Shown here in pieces: positions 32,257 through 44,515 of a stretch of DNA of 64,000 nt. Origin of the DNA: Nymphaea colorata. Lineage: Eukaryota > Streptophyta > Magnoliopsida > Nymphaeales > Nymphaeaceae. Location: assembly GCF_008831285.2 (NCBI RefSeq), contig NW_022204508.1, positions 496,001 to 560,000 on the forward strand, in the 5' to 3' direction. How positions within the stretch are numbered: the stretch's first letter is position 1; the number at the start of each line of letters is the position of its first letter. The notes under the pieces were generated by a model. That model had not been told where the DNA came from. It saw nothing but the letters and a program-made list of their open reading frames with translations, and did no database searches. A program made the position numbers and the translations under genes.

Positions 32257-34474
32257 TGGTTGAATGACTCTATACAAAGTAGTAAGGCACAGAAGGGTGG
32301 TATTTCTATTATTTCTATTGTAGGAAAAGGTGGAATCGGCAAAACAACTCTTGCAAAAATGGTCTTTAAAGAAGTCAAAGAACATTTTGGAAAATGTAGA
32401 TGGTGGGTTTGTGTTTCGGAGAGGCAAAACCGTAAGGTTTTGGTGCTGCAGATACTAAGGGAAGTGTGGAAGGGATCTAGAGAAAACCCTTATTGTTCCA
32501 TGAGTGAGTTGTGCACACAATTACAGAATGAGCTCTTAAAGGAAAATTTTTGTTGGTCCTAGATGATGTGTGGGAACTAGAATGGTGGGAGGAAGAGGTA
32601 GAGGGAACATTGATGGCGGGTGCAATGGGGAGCAATATTTTGATTACCAGTAGAAAGAAAAATGTATCGAAAGGGATGTGTGCTTCTTATGTCCATGAAT
32701 TACCAGAATTTAGTTTTGACCAAAGCTGGGAGTTGTTTCTAAAGGAGGCAAGCCAAACAGAAGAAGATTTGGTGCTGCATAGGATCAGAGATGTTGGAGA
32801 GAGAATAGTAAGGAAGTGTGGTGGGTTGCTGCTTGTGATTAAGACGGTAGGGTCGATGACGCGTACCAAGAAATGCATACAAAAGACTGGAAATTCGTGG
32901 AGGGTAGTAAGATATGGGAATGGGAGATGCCTGCAGCTGAAATCGGTGGCAAAGTTCTTTCAGGTCTCATGCTGAGCTATGATGAGTTGCCGCATTATTT
33001 AAAGAGCTGTTTTGTGTATTGCTGCATTTATCCAAAGGATTATAAGATTGAAAGGGAGAGATTGATCTGGCAATGGTTGGTAAATGAATTGATAGAAGAA
33101 AAGGAAGGCATAGATGTGGAAATGACAGCAAACCAATACATTGATGATCTGATGAACCGATGCTTGATTGAAAAAGCGCGTGGATATGGTTATGAGGGCA
33201 CTCATCTCACGTTGCATAACATTTTGCATGACCTTGCCTTATATATAGATGGAACGGAATATAGCCATGCCTCCGCTACTGAGCACACCCACCATAAGTC
33301 ATTACTTAGTGTACACGATGATGCAGAGGGACACAAGCCTAATGCCTTGGAAACAGCAAATAAGGTGTGCACATTGTTGGCTGATTCCAAGTCAGACTTC
33401 CCTCTGCCTTATATTATATACTTAAAATCGGATTCCGGTTCTGGTTCCAAGTTACACTTGCCTCTGTTTTATATTAAACACATAACCAATTTCAAGTGGT
33501 TGAGGGTGTTGTCATTGAGGGCATGTCAGGATATTCATGAGTTGCCAAAGTCCATTGAAGACCTTTCACTTCTAAAATATATCGATCTCAGCTATTCTAA
33601 AGTGAGACCCTTGCCCAGTTCAATCGGCAGGCTCCATAACTTGCAAACATTGGATTTAAGTCATAATGATATTGAAGAGTGGCCCAAGGAAATGGGCGAA
33701 CTGTGCAACTTGAGGTATCTTGGGCTGAAAGGAACAAAGTGTTTGGAATTTGTAGCTGAAGGCTTGGGGAAGCTTACCAATTTACAGACCTTGCATAGGT
33801 TTATGGTATGCGATGACAAAGGGAAGACAAGAGGTTGAAATATTAATGAACTAAAAGACTTGAACAAACTAAAGGGGGAATTGTCCATTGAAGGTTTGCG
33901 GGGAGGAAGGGTGAAAGTGATCGATGCAAAGAAGGTACATCTCAAGGAGAGGCATGAACTGAATGGTGTGGAATTGTACTTCAAGGTGGCAGATGATGAT
34001 AGAGTGGGTAGTGCTTCTGAAGAGAGGGGTTTTCTGGAGGCTTTGGAACCTCCACATGGTATAGAGAGGTTGGCAATTTGTGATTATGAAGGAGATAGGC
34101 CAGTGTGGTATTTGGACACCAACTATGTGGACCTGCGGACACTATGCCTGGAACGTTGCCCATTGCTGGCAACTGTGATAGGAATTAAATCATTGGAAAA
34201 ATTGCAGGTCAGAGAATGCCCAACATTCTGTGCATTGCTGAGCATGCCTTTGTTGAAGTCCTTGAATATTTCTGACTGTGATGGGCTCAACACGATTGGT
34301 GACTTGCCTAAATTGGAGACGTTGCATGTGTATGGAAGTGGCAATGGGGTGCCTCAGTGGGTGTGGGGTCTCTCCCAACTGGAGACATTGTAACTATACT
34401 CTTTCTCTGAGGACATCTGCTTGGGAGGCCACTGGCAATGCCTCCCCAAACTGAGAAGACTATGGCTTTCTAAG
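31663..34474 (+). pseudogene. CNL-4: near full-length CC-NB-ARC-LRR pseudogene
   Basis: Order: CC (31663-32130), linker, P-loop GKGGIGKTT (about 32326), RNBS-A, kinase-2 LVLDDVWE (about 32553), RNBS-B ILITSRK, GLPL changed to GLLL, RNBS-D CFVYCCIYPKD, MHD-equivalent changed to LHN, then LRRs. Lesions: TAA at codon 10 (31690-31692); 1-bp loss in an A run near 32543; another near 32868; TGA at 33836-33838 (TGC in CNL-1); TAA at 34391-34393; and loss of the terminal LRR after 34474 with a short filler copied from upstream. The two A-run losses could be assembly errors; the nonsense codons are shared with other copies and are real. Confidence 0.88.
32873..33838 (+). CDS. Longest open block of CNL-4 (end of NB-ARC and first LRRs)
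   Basis: From an ATG at 32873 the frame is open for 321 codons: KIWEWEMPAAEIGG, LMLSYDELPHYLKSCFVYCC (RNBS-D), WQWLVNELIEE, LHNILHDLALYI (MHD region), then the first LRRs with LRVLSLRACQDIHELPKSI and LQTLDLSHNDIEEWPKEMG. It ends at the TGA shared with CNL-2b. It lacks the nucleotide-binding motifs, so it is a pseudogene segment rather than a separate gene. Confidence 0.5.
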   Translation: MHTKDWKFVEGSKIWEWEMPAAEIGGKVLSGLMLSYDELPHYLKSCFVYCCIYPKDYKIERERLIWQWLVNELIEEKEGIDVEMTANQYIDDLMNRCLIEKARGYGYEGTHLTLHNILHDLALYIDGTEYSHASATEHTHHKSLLSVHDDAEGHKPNALETANKVCTLLADSKSDFPLPYIIYLKSDSGSGSKLHLPLFYIKHITNFKWLRVLSLRACQDIHELPKSIEDLSLLKYIDLSYSKVRPLPSSIGRLHNLQTLDLSHNDIEEWPKEMGELCNLRYLGLKGTKCLEFVAEGLGKLTNLQTLHRFMVCDDKGKTRG

Positions 34475-35737
34475 TCGTTGTAACTATACTCTTTCATTTC
34501 GTTGCCGCTCTTGTTTAATTTATGCATCAACAGAGTCTTGTCCAGCTGTTTTAAACTTGCTCAAATTGATGACCATCTCTCTCATTTGATTTTTTTTCGT
34601 AATTGAAAACAAAAATCAATTATGTGAATACCAGCACGTACCTTGTATAAATGATAAATGTGATGCTGTTTAGGTCAGACAGAAGGCAATGTCCTTTGGC
34701 TTGAATCGATACAGATAAAAAATACCTTTTTCCTTTACGAAAATTTTAAAAAACAATTTCAAATATTATTTTGTTTTATATCCATCAATTGATGCACAAA
34801 GGCCCCGATTAATTAGCTGATACGATAAAATCCCAAGCTGGCCATTATTTGAGCGATCTTCAAAGTTTTGTTTTTCATATTTATGTCATTAATATGCATT
34901 TAATCATCTTCACAAATTTAAAACACATACCCAAAATCTGAAAAACCTGCGTACATTTGAAAAAAATATATGGAAACTACTTATAGTCGAATAATTTATA
35001 AATCATGCATTTTATAGTGTGTCTTTTTAATTCAAGTGGATATTTGAAAGCATTGAAATTATAAAATTTTTGCAAAGTGTAAGATTCTAAGAAATCACAC
35101 CAAGAAGTCCATATGAGGCTTTTGGCATCGGTTGTTTTATAAGGAAGCAGGCCCTCCTGGGTCACCTGTTTCTCAGCAATTTACTTGATTGGCAAAAGTT
35201 CAATAACAGCATGTGAATGTATGACCTGGGCTCGGTCCAGCCATCAAGTCTCAAGCCTGGCTCACCCCAGCCATCAAGATCGAAGCCCATGTTTGGCGCA
35301 GCTTCGCTTGACAGTAATGAAATTAAAAGAAAAGAACATACTTAACCTGACATGATTTGACTGCCATAAAATTTTATATATATATATAATTTCTCCTATA
35401 ACACTGTGTTTTAAAATATTGGCATTTGATTTTTTAATGATGTAAAGCGAGAAAAATAATTAATGCTGAGACATCATTAAAAATTTAAATCAAATAATTT
35501 ATTTAGAAAAACTAATCACAGTTTGGAGAAAAAAAGAAGATAAAATACGAGGCATCTAAAGAAGGTACGCTGAGCGGCACACAAGTGGACAAAAATGAAA
35601 AGAAAGAAATCGACTCGTCAAAAATAAAAAACACTTAAATTTGATGAAGATAAACTTCTGGGCCAAAATCAGCAGCATCTGACCCAACTATTCCACTCCC
35701 TTCACACACTTATCAAGATAGCAGTCGAATTCTACTG

Positions 35738-35738
<1 letters not shown>

Positions 35739-35804
<66 letters not shown>
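35739..35804. repeat. (TA)n microsatellite
   Basis: Partner of the array at 14456-14517, followed by the same tgtatgtatata text. Confidence 0.9.
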
Positions 35805-35809
<5 letters not shown>

Positions 35810-35817
<8 letters not shown>

Positions 35818-36160
35818 ATATAAGCCACAGGAAAAATGTTGGATTTCTTCTTTTAAACCAACATGATAGCAAATAGTTAACCTTACCTGGCTAGTGCCAC
35901 TTGATCTTGCTCTGTTGCTATTGTTAGAGAGACCTTTCACACCCAGTACTGAGCTCATGGTTCTGTCAAACAGGGTTTGTTGAAAGACAACAGCTGAACT
36001 GCATTAGTACGAGTCCCATAAGTTTGGCAAGGAGGTTGATAGCTACCTGTGGGCCTAGCTGGGCCTTCCCTTGTGGCTCGGACAAGTTGTGCTTCTAGTC
36101 ATTGGTCAGATCACAACTCCGATGGGCTAAATAAATTTCTTTGTTTTGAAAAAAAAAAAA
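35810..36160 (+). promoter_or_regulatory. Orphan CNL-type upstream region, copy B
   Basis: Partner of 14520-14860; homologous to the region before CNL-4 but followed by an oligo-A run and unrelated sequence rather than by a CC domain. Confidence 0.5.
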
Positions 36161-37520
36161 GTGGGCAGGTTATGTACTCTCCACCAATTTCGTAGAACTG
36201 AAGTTTACCAGTCGACAGTGTGAGCCACCTGGTTTCTACATTTGTCTCTTTGCCTTTCTTCGCGAAACCGGGGAAGATGGCAATAGTAATGAATGCACAT
36301 GTAGAAGCACCCATTTCTAATCTGTTCCAGTCGGTAACGTTAAAAAAATTTAAAAGAATGTTAAAAAAATTAAGTATAAGAAAGAACCCATGAATTTTCT
36401 AGCTAAGTACCATCGAGTATTTTATTTGGTTACTTTTTATTAAATAAAAAAATTAACATAAGTACAATGTTGTTATTTTTTTTAGAGATAGACATGTAGT
36501 ACTATTGAATCGGGTCATCTAATCAAATATTTTTAGTTAGATAATAAGTTCAAGTGTTAAGGACGTTATTGTAAATCAATTTAAATTATCTCTTTCCTTT
36601 TCTTTTATATCGAAACAAGCTTTTATAATAATCTTTTTCATTTTCTTCTCCTTTTCTTTTCTTTCCCTACCAATTTTCTTTCAATTCCTTTCCTTTCTTG
36701 GCCCTTCCATCCATTAATCACTTCCTTAAGTTTCATTCCATCCAAACAAGGCAAAAAAGAGAAGGCCAAAGAACCCACCGGGTTGCACCACCCCAGGACC
36801 TTAACCACTCTATTCGACTAGCTATCTTAGGCTTTGTTTGGAACATCACTTCTATCCTTACATTTATCAGTCATAGTTATAGGCAAATGATCTAGTCATT
36901 AAATCTAGGAAACAACAAAATCATTTCAACGGAGTCTTTGATGCTACCTATTGCAAGCCTGGTTATATGTACCATATGGTGGATGAATTTTTGTGTGCCA
37001 GTCCGGTTTAATGACGAAAATACCCTTAGTTCACATTGAAAAGGAAAATTATTTGTAAAGACAATATTGAAAATAAAAAAAGTAAAAAGACTATAGAGGA
37101 CATTTTTTTAATAAATTATCAAAATGTACTTCTTTCTTTTACTGTGTACCGTGTCCAAGCCTTGTTGCTAGAGTTGGGCACTGGTCTGGCAAGGTTAACT
37201 TCTTCTTGAGGCAGAGAGACATGCTACAATAAGTGGGTGCTGGCAAAGGTTGAGTAGGGTGTGGGCCCACACTGAGATTTGGACCATGAGATAGCCTCCT
37301 TGAATGTGTATGATGGCTCTTGTCAAGTGTGGCAGGTAGAAGCCGGTTCAAGGGTAGATAGACAGATGCAGGTCAAGCCAGGACAACATCAACCCACTCC
37401 ACTTAAAATGGGTCTTCTTCTCTAGGCCCAACGAGTGGGCCTCTCATCATCCAGGTCCGAAGTATGATGCTGTCTGGGACCTAACGGTGCACGTCTTCTC
37501 GCATAATCCATGGTAGAAGG

Positions 37521-37716
37521 TAGCGGCGGAGTCAAAAAAATTTCATAAGGGGGGGCTGAATTAAAGTTTCTGAATTTTGATAGGGGCTGAAATATCATTT
37601 TTCAAATTTTTACACAAGACAAGTAAAATTTTATAAAATTTACATATAAATTTAAAAGAAAAAATTAAGGGGTTGGGCAGAACCCCTGTGGGCCATCTCC
37701 CTTGGCTTTGCCCCTG
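37521..37716. mobile_element. hAT-type MITE, copy B
   Basis: Same 196-bp element and same 8-bp flanking GTAGAAGG as at 16227-16422, so the insertion predates the segmental duplication. Confidence 0.8.
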
Positions 37717-38289
37717 GTAGAAGGCCTGAATCATGAGGTTGCCAAATAACATATTCATGCCAGTTGGCAAGTAGTGATTGACTTGGCTAGAGGGAGGTGC
37801 GAAGACACATGAAGTATATGCTCTGACAGGGCTTTGACCATTACTTCAATATCATATGCCTTGCTGGTGGTGATTGCCATGCAACCTTCTGTACCTTTTT
37901 AACTTATTGAAGTGTAGAGACCCTAAAAACAATGGAAAGTTTAACCTTCGGATTCTCTTGCTCATCAAATTGTGGCCACAACTTGATGCATTCCTCCCAT
38001 GAGCAAAACTTATTGCTTTTTGAAGTGTTAGTCATGTTTTCCATTGAAAAGAAAACAAGGAAAAGAATAAAACTGAACCATTAAGCTGCCACCTTAGACA
38101 TTTCAGAACTAAAAATAAAAATAAAATATCAAATCATCAGCGGCTGAACATTGGAATCGTAAACAAAAAGAATGATTTGTTAACAAAACAAAAGATCTCT
38201 CTCTCTCTCCCACAGCTATCACTGAGATGTCTTCCTTTGCATTGTCTTGCATCTGTCTCCCTCCATGCTTTCATGGTCTTTTGACTTCT

Positions 38290-39165
38290 TGTGTCTGTCC
38301 TGAGAATGTTTGATAAGATCATTCGTAGCTTTATCTGGATTGATGATCGGCCCTCAGATTGCCTTGCACATTGGGACATGGTTGCCCTTCCGCATCATCA
38401 TGGGGGTGCCGGGATTACCAACCTTAGTTGGGCGTGTGAGTCTTCATTGTGTTCTTGGTAGTGGTGTTTGGCAACTGAGCTTTCTCCCATCACCCTTTTC
38501 ATCTATTCCAAGTATGATCTGCCATCACCTAGTGATTGAAATATTTCCCTCTCTCAGACCTCACCCTCCCACTTTTGGTGCTGTTAGCTTTCAGCCCTTC
38601 TCTTTTTTCTCCGCTTTGTTGACCTCCCATCACTTACCCCCCACCCCCCCCATCCTGGCCTCTTTTGTATTCTTGTGGTTTCACTTTTTCTTCTTGCTAC
38701 CTGGCCTTCTTTGTTTCTTCCACCGCATTGCTCTCACCCCAGTCCCTTTGGTCCCCTAGCCCCTCTCCTCATGACATTGCTTATGTCTGGTTTCTTTTTG
38801 CTGGCCACATTAATACTTTTGACTACCTATAGCACCTTGGCATTAGTTTAGCTAACTAGTGTCTCATCTACCTCGCCACAGCTGAGTCTCAGGTTTACCT
38901 CTTTACCTCATGCCCTTTCTTTTATAGTATTCTTGCCACTGTTTCGTCTTCTTTTGTTTGTAGCTATTCGCCTTTTCCTGGGTTCATATTTAGAGGTTAT
39001 TGTTTATATGCTTTTGGTGGCACATTTGGGAAGAGTGCAACAATAGGGTCTTTAGGGGCAGCTTCTCATCGCCAGATTTTGTGACACGCTTTGTCCAGGG
39101 GAATGTCCACTTTACTATTCGGACACTACACCATCTTTTGTTTGCTACTGGGTGACTCTACCGCG
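38290..39165 (+). pseudogene. LINE (non-LTR retrotransposon) 3' coding fragment
   Basis: FDKIIRSFIWIDD and GGAGITNLS mark the end of the RT domain (38308-38440). After frame-damaged sequence, a zf-RVT-like region (ESQVYLFTSCPFFYSIL, about 38887-38937) and WWHIWEECNNRVFRGSFSS (about 39021-39077) follow. The last motif is characteristic of the C terminus of plant L1-type ORF2. The element is 5' truncated and has no poly-A tail. Its outer limits, about 38215-39335, are set by the empty site at 21900. (TC)n tracts lie on both sides. Confidence 0.72.
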
Positions 39166-39344
39166 CTGCTTATCCACTCTCTCACCACCTCTCTTATTTT
39201 ATTTTATTGGGCTGTTATCTCATGTATTTTATTCTTCTATTTTATTTTTGCAGTTCATTTTTGTATGTAGTTGACTTTTTGTCCTCAAATTTTGTTATCG
39301 ATTCCTATTTTCTCGTCTCTCTCTCTCTCGCCATCACCAGAAGC

Positions 39345-41575
39345 AATAATTAAAGTATAAGCTCTATCCCTGAGGAAAACTACAAATCTAGTGAGGAACA
39401 TGAGAACAAATTGAATGTAAAAGAAGGAAACATGTACAAATGAAAGCACAATAAAATTAGGGTTTTCAATTAATTATTAACTTCACCCACTCCAAATGAA
39501 CTACCCACTCATTTAAATAGAGATTCCTAACTAAATGGATCTTGGATCCATTCTAAGGTCCGATCTGTGTGAACCTGCATCATTGATCCATTCTACAATC
39601 AGATCTGAGTGCACTGTTGCTGTCACTCTTTCTTTATGTATATATATATATGTATATATATATATATAGATAAAAGGAAAGTTGGTGAAAAGCAGATCAC
39701 TTGGGTAAAAGACAAAAACTAGACCTATTAAACATAATTATTAAAATATTTTTGGGCAATCTAACCGCATAGATATGATCTTAAGAGTAATTTGATGAGA
39801 AACATATATTAAGTTGGTCATTTTCTAATTAAAATATTTTTTTTAATAATAAAAATATAAATGACTTAAATAACATAAGATTTTTACTTTGCAATGGGGC
39901 AAAATGGTTTCAAACTTGCATATCTACATAGGAGTTGGATCTAGTTTGCATTTTTATTGCATTCACATGTTTTAATATGTGTCGTGTATATTCATTGGAT
40001 AAAAATCATATCTATATCCATTACTAGAGAGGGAGGTGTATAAGTAGTAGAACATAAGCACTTAAAGTAAACATGGCACAAGCACAATATCTTCACGTGA
40101 ACATGCTATCATGTGACTCGATTAATTGTTAGCAGATGCTAGTACCCATTTGACTGTGTATATCTGCATGAGGCTGTGTTGGAGAGGCCGGAGCATCTTG
40201 ACAGTTGGAGAAATCTATACATGTACACAGGAACACATACACACAAACACACACACACACACACACCTGGCTTTCGCCAGAGTATGTGTCGTATGCTCAA
40301 ACCCAACATCTAACAAAATTTTGGATCTTGACTGGTAGATGCTTTGGATTAAATTCATTTCACAACTGTCATTTTTGCATTAGTTAGTAAGATAGGCAGA
40401 AGCCACAGATATGCCATAGCCAAATAAAGTGCCCATCTAGTTCCCATAGGAGTTTGGTTCTTCCATATTTGAGGACATCAAGGCTCCCCAGTCTTCCTTA
40501 CTAGCACTCAATTATAGATCTCAGCTCTGGTCATCTTGTGAGCTTGTGCAGGGTCCCAGCACTCTTGTTAGTCCCCATTGATAATGACATAATCCCAAAG
40601 ACATGATTAACCCAAGGATTATTCACTTTGTTCTTTTGCTGCAAAGGATACATTGCATCTGATCGACAAGCATGCATGGAAATTAAAAGGGGCCTTGACC
40701 TGACCCAATCAGAAAAGCCACCTTGCCCCAACCATAGTTACATGCGCCACCCCAGAATAGGAGATGGCCCATGTCATCCTATCTAGGGGCGGAGCCAGGG
40801 GGGACCCGTAGGGGCCCTGGCCCTCCCTCAATTTTTTTTTAAAATTTACATGTAAATTTTAGAAAATTTTACTTGTCTTATATAAAAACTTTGAAAAATG
40901 ATATTTGAAAATTTTGAAACTTTAATTCGTTCCCCCTCATGAAAATTTCTATCCCATAGAATTATCCGTCACCGACCACCATTTGGAGTAACCGATCCTG
41001 TCGCCCCTTTTAATTAATCTGGATATATGAGTCCTGTGGTTGCATTCCAATCTGTTCCATATTTAATTGTAACAGGATGACCTCCTACTGTATCGGAGAC
41101 TGTCGCTCCACCTGTCATCAACCCATCTTGCTTGGCATTCATTCTTTGACAGTATGTGTACTCTTGATTTAACCCAATATCCAGATGACTTCAGATTTTG
41201 AAAAATCAAATATTGTACAAAAATCTCATGTTAATTAAGTGTTTGCATAAAAAAAATCAAGTAAATGAAAGTTAAAGATTTAAAAAATATATATAACTTG
41301 AAGGACGTTTAGGTTGAAAGATGATTGAGACACCATAAAAAGAAGCTTTAGAAAGCATTTTTCGCATAAAATGCAGTTCCGTATCAAGTACTTAACCTGC
41401 GGAGGGTTAAAGTACATTTTAAAACTTGAGCAGTCTTATCATTGAGGTAGCTTTTTTTAACTTCTTTGAAAGGAAAAATACCGAGAAACAACTTGTCATG
41501 AAGCTGCTACATAGATATTGCATAAGAAATAAGAATAAAAATGTCAATAGCAATTAAGTGATGATATCATAATCA
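39345..41575. other. Intergenic spacer before the assembly gap
   Basis: 39345-39560 matches 21905-22130. 40320-40390 is a single unit of the 115-bp minisatellite. A (CA)n tract lies at 40242-40266 and a MITE at 40784-40958. I see no gene elsewhere. Confidence 0.6.
40784..40958. mobile_element. hAT-type MITE with one well-preserved end
   Basis: The left end TAGGGGCGGAGCCAGG is the best-preserved terminus of this family in the window; it is followed by GGGGCCCTGGCCC. The right end (near ctatcccata) is degraded and I see no target duplication. Confidence 0.6.
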
Positions 41576-41675
41576 NNNNNNNNNNNNNNNNNNNNNNNNN
41601 NNNNNNNNNNNNNNNNNNNNNNNNNNNNNNNNNNNNNNNNNNNNNNNNNNNNNNNNNNNNNNNNNNNNNNNNNNN
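41576..41675. other. Assembly gap, 100 N
   Basis: Exactly 100 N, the conventional placeholder for a gap of unknown size. It lies between two repeat-rich CNL regions, so missing or collapsed CNL copies are likely here. Confidence 0.98.
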
Positions 41676-41765
41676 ATTGGGGAAGTAAAAAAGAACTGGC
41701 TTTCTCAGTTTCGGGAGGCATTTCCTGTGGCCTCCCTAGCTGAAGTTCTCACCAACATGACCAAG
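41676..41765 (-). pseudogene. CNL LRR-tail fragment abutting the gap
   Basis: On the reverse strand the text GGHRKCLPKLRK matches the GGHWQCLPKLR motif of the last LRR. An in-frame stop precedes it. The rest of this copy, if any, lies in the gap. Confidence 0.5.
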
Positions 41766-42904
41766 TCTATTGGCTTCTGTCTTGTTTGCTGAAAGCAGTT
41801 GCAATTTATTGATTTTTACTGATGCACTTACTTTTGCAGAAGGAAAACATGACATAAAAAATGTACAAGACCTAAATCAAACAAGGGAGAGAAAAAAAGA
41901 GCCGACGAAATGCAAAAGATTCATACTTGACAAAAAAAAATATAATTACAATCTGTCACAGATTTTAAACACTAAACATATCGGATAATTGTTACCTTTC
42001 CTCCAAGATGGCATCTTAACTCCTGCGGCAGATCAAGTGCAGGACATATGTAAATACTGAAGGCTTCAGCCTACGAAACAGAAAAGGTTCCGTAACATGA
42101 TATAACAGCACCTCAACCACTTTAGCCTTGGATGGATAAACTTTCCCCAAGATGGTCTCTGAGTTGCTGCGTCAGATGGAGTGCTGGACAAAAGTAAATT
42201 ACCAGCTTTTCGAGCTTCGAGAGGCAGGTTATCTGTTCATTTGCATCCGTGGGACATCTGTTGCTACTGCATCATTTTCATTTTGGTGGGTAGTAATGTC
42301 CAACAGAGACTTCAGATTGGGGAAGTATTGAAGCTCTAGGTATCTCAGTTTTGGGAGGCATTGCCAGTGGCCTCCCAAGCTGATGTCCTCATAGAAATAG
42401 TTTAGGAACAGTGTCTCCAGTTGTGAGAGACCCCACAAGCACTGAAGCACCCTTCCCAATTTGACCTCATCAAGATTCGTGTCACTCAAAGACAGAGACT
42501 TGAGGGAGGGTAGAAATGTTGATACCTCCGATGGCAATGGCGATGGCAGTAGTACTGCTGAGTCTGGATCCAACCTTAACTCAATGAGCTTAGGCAGTTG
42601 CTCAAGGAATTTCCATCCCAATCTTGCACTTAGGCAACAACACACTGACAGACTTTGGAGCTGAGTCACTTGACCGTCATGCCCCGCCAGCTCCAATAGA
42701 GCATCAAGCAAGCCTTCTGTCTGCATCTTTGGTCAATTCATAAAATTTGCCTCTCTTAACCTTCGCATAGAAGTCAATGTTGTTTCCCCAAATCTATCTG
42801 CTGGCCACCCTTCCCAGTTGAGCAAACCTTCCACCATCAATTCCTCAAGTAAAGGAACGTTAACAAGAGTCTTCAAGCTATTAGGTCCATACACCTTAAA
42901 CGAC

Positions 42905-43290
42905 TTGAGAGCAGGCATGTCATGAGGTAATTGCTCTAGGCTGTCACAAAATTCTACCTCCAATGACTCCAAGGCAGGCATGTCAGCTAGAGTCTTCAGC
43001 CTATCACATCTCCGCACCATCATGACTTGAGAGCAGGCATGTCATGTAGATGCTCTAGGCCGTCACAATAACTCAACTCCAATGACTCCAAGGCAGGCAT
43101 GTTAACAAGAGCCTTTAGGCTATCACATGCCCATACCATCAACGACTTGAGAGCAGGCATGTGCTGAGGCAATTGCTCCAGGCTGTCACAAAGTGCCACG
43201 TCCAACCACTTGAGTGCAGGCATGTGATGAGGTAATTGCTCTAGGCTGCAGCATTCCTCCACCTTCAACAACTCCAAGGCAGGTGTGCTA
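42905..43290 (-). repeat. Seven near-identical 20-21-residue LRR units
   Basis: The motif MPAL(K/E)SL.V..CDSLEQL recurs every 60-63 bp, seven times (anchors near 42912, 42973, 43030, 43094, 43153, 43216 and 43279). The nucleotide copies are more alike than normal LRRs (ggcaggcatgt core), pointing to recent tandem expansion. One unit boundary has a 1-bp deletion at about 43020. Confidence 0.8.
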
Positions 43291-43849
43291 ACTATTTCAC
43301 ATAGTGCTGGGCAATTGATGACATTTAGTACTTTCAACGAGGTAATGCTTATTAGTTTTTCCCATAAATGGCATCTTTCCAGCTTCAGTGAATGTAGCTT
43401 GGTATGCTCTGTATTCAAATGCCAAACTGGCATCTTTCCTTTATAATCGCCTATCTCCAAGCACTCCTGCCCAAGTGGAGGTTCCAATGCCTCCAGTGCA
43501 CCACTCTGTTCGTCATTACTCTGTCCAGAAGTACCACTCTGTTCAGAAACACCTCCAGTAATTCCAAAGTAGAATTCCAAACTAATTATGCCATGCTTCT
43601 CCTTAAACAATTGTGCATTTCTTGCACAATCAATTTTTTTCTTGTCCCCCCCCCCAACCCTTGTATTGACAACTCCCCCTGTAGTTTGTTCAAGTCTTTT
43701 AGTTCCCTAATATCACATCCCTTTGTGTCCCCTTTGTCATCGCATACCACAAATCTATGCAAGGTCCGTAAATTGGTAAGCTTCCCCAAGCAGTCCTCTA
43801 TAAATTTCAATTCCCATGTCCATTTCAGCCCAAGATACCTCAAGTGGAT

Positions 43850-44515
43850 TATTGATTATTGGTCCATGTCTGGCTCAAAAGAGTAAAAGCTTGTTTATTT
43901 TGTTGTCTATTGGCTGGGCACCGCAGGTAATTTATTTATGCAGTGGGGCATGGGTTTGTCGTAGTGGGTCCAGTAGAACTCTGTCCGGATCCTCCACTCG
44001 TAAGTGGGACCCGAATCCAAAATCCTTGCGATGTCAGTGGAGGGGGAAAATACATACATGTTCCAAAATTTATGCTAAAATAAGGTTATCCATTACAAGA
44101 TAAAAATACCAAAATATTTCTGAAAAAAAATGACCACCTGGAGAAATAAGATAAAAAAACTAAAGATTCCACATATATGCATGTGTAAAAATGTACTCAT
44201 ATACAAGTCAATGCACACCATGCACACATTCATGTGTTCATCCACATTGATGCAATATCATGCAGTTCATAATCACATTTCATTGAACCAATCCTGGGGC
44301 ACAATCAACTTCTTAACTATCAGACATATGAAGCTACTCACCACACCAATTTAACAACCATGCCCACAATGTATGCCACAGGAAGACAGTATTGCAACTC
44401 ACCAAACGTGTCGACAAACCTTCTGAGCAAACGTCAACAATGACTGATTTTGCATGGATAATAGAGACAATTTGGGTATGTTTCTATTTATACTCTATTT
44501 TTTCATTGTTTCCAC
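43850..44515. other. Unidentified sequence replacing the first LRRs of CNL-6
   Basis: CNL homology ends at 43846 on one side (RYLGLKW) and near 44515 on the other (after the MHD region). The sequence between has no recognisable family, no clear inverted ends and no target duplication. It may be an insertion combined with a deletion. Confidence 0.45.

Larger units (their letters stand above)
33800..38798 (+). repeat. Segmental duplication, copy B (partner 12303-17511)
   Basis: Covers the LRR half of CNL-4 and the following spacer, MITE and LINE. Unlike copy A it continues into the rest of the LINE and then into 39340-41575. Confidence 0.9.

Noticed and set aside
38300-38760. 149-codon forward frame as a membrane protein gene
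   Set aside because: It is an off-frame reading of the LINE C-terminal region; the true frame shows FIW...GGAGITNLS.
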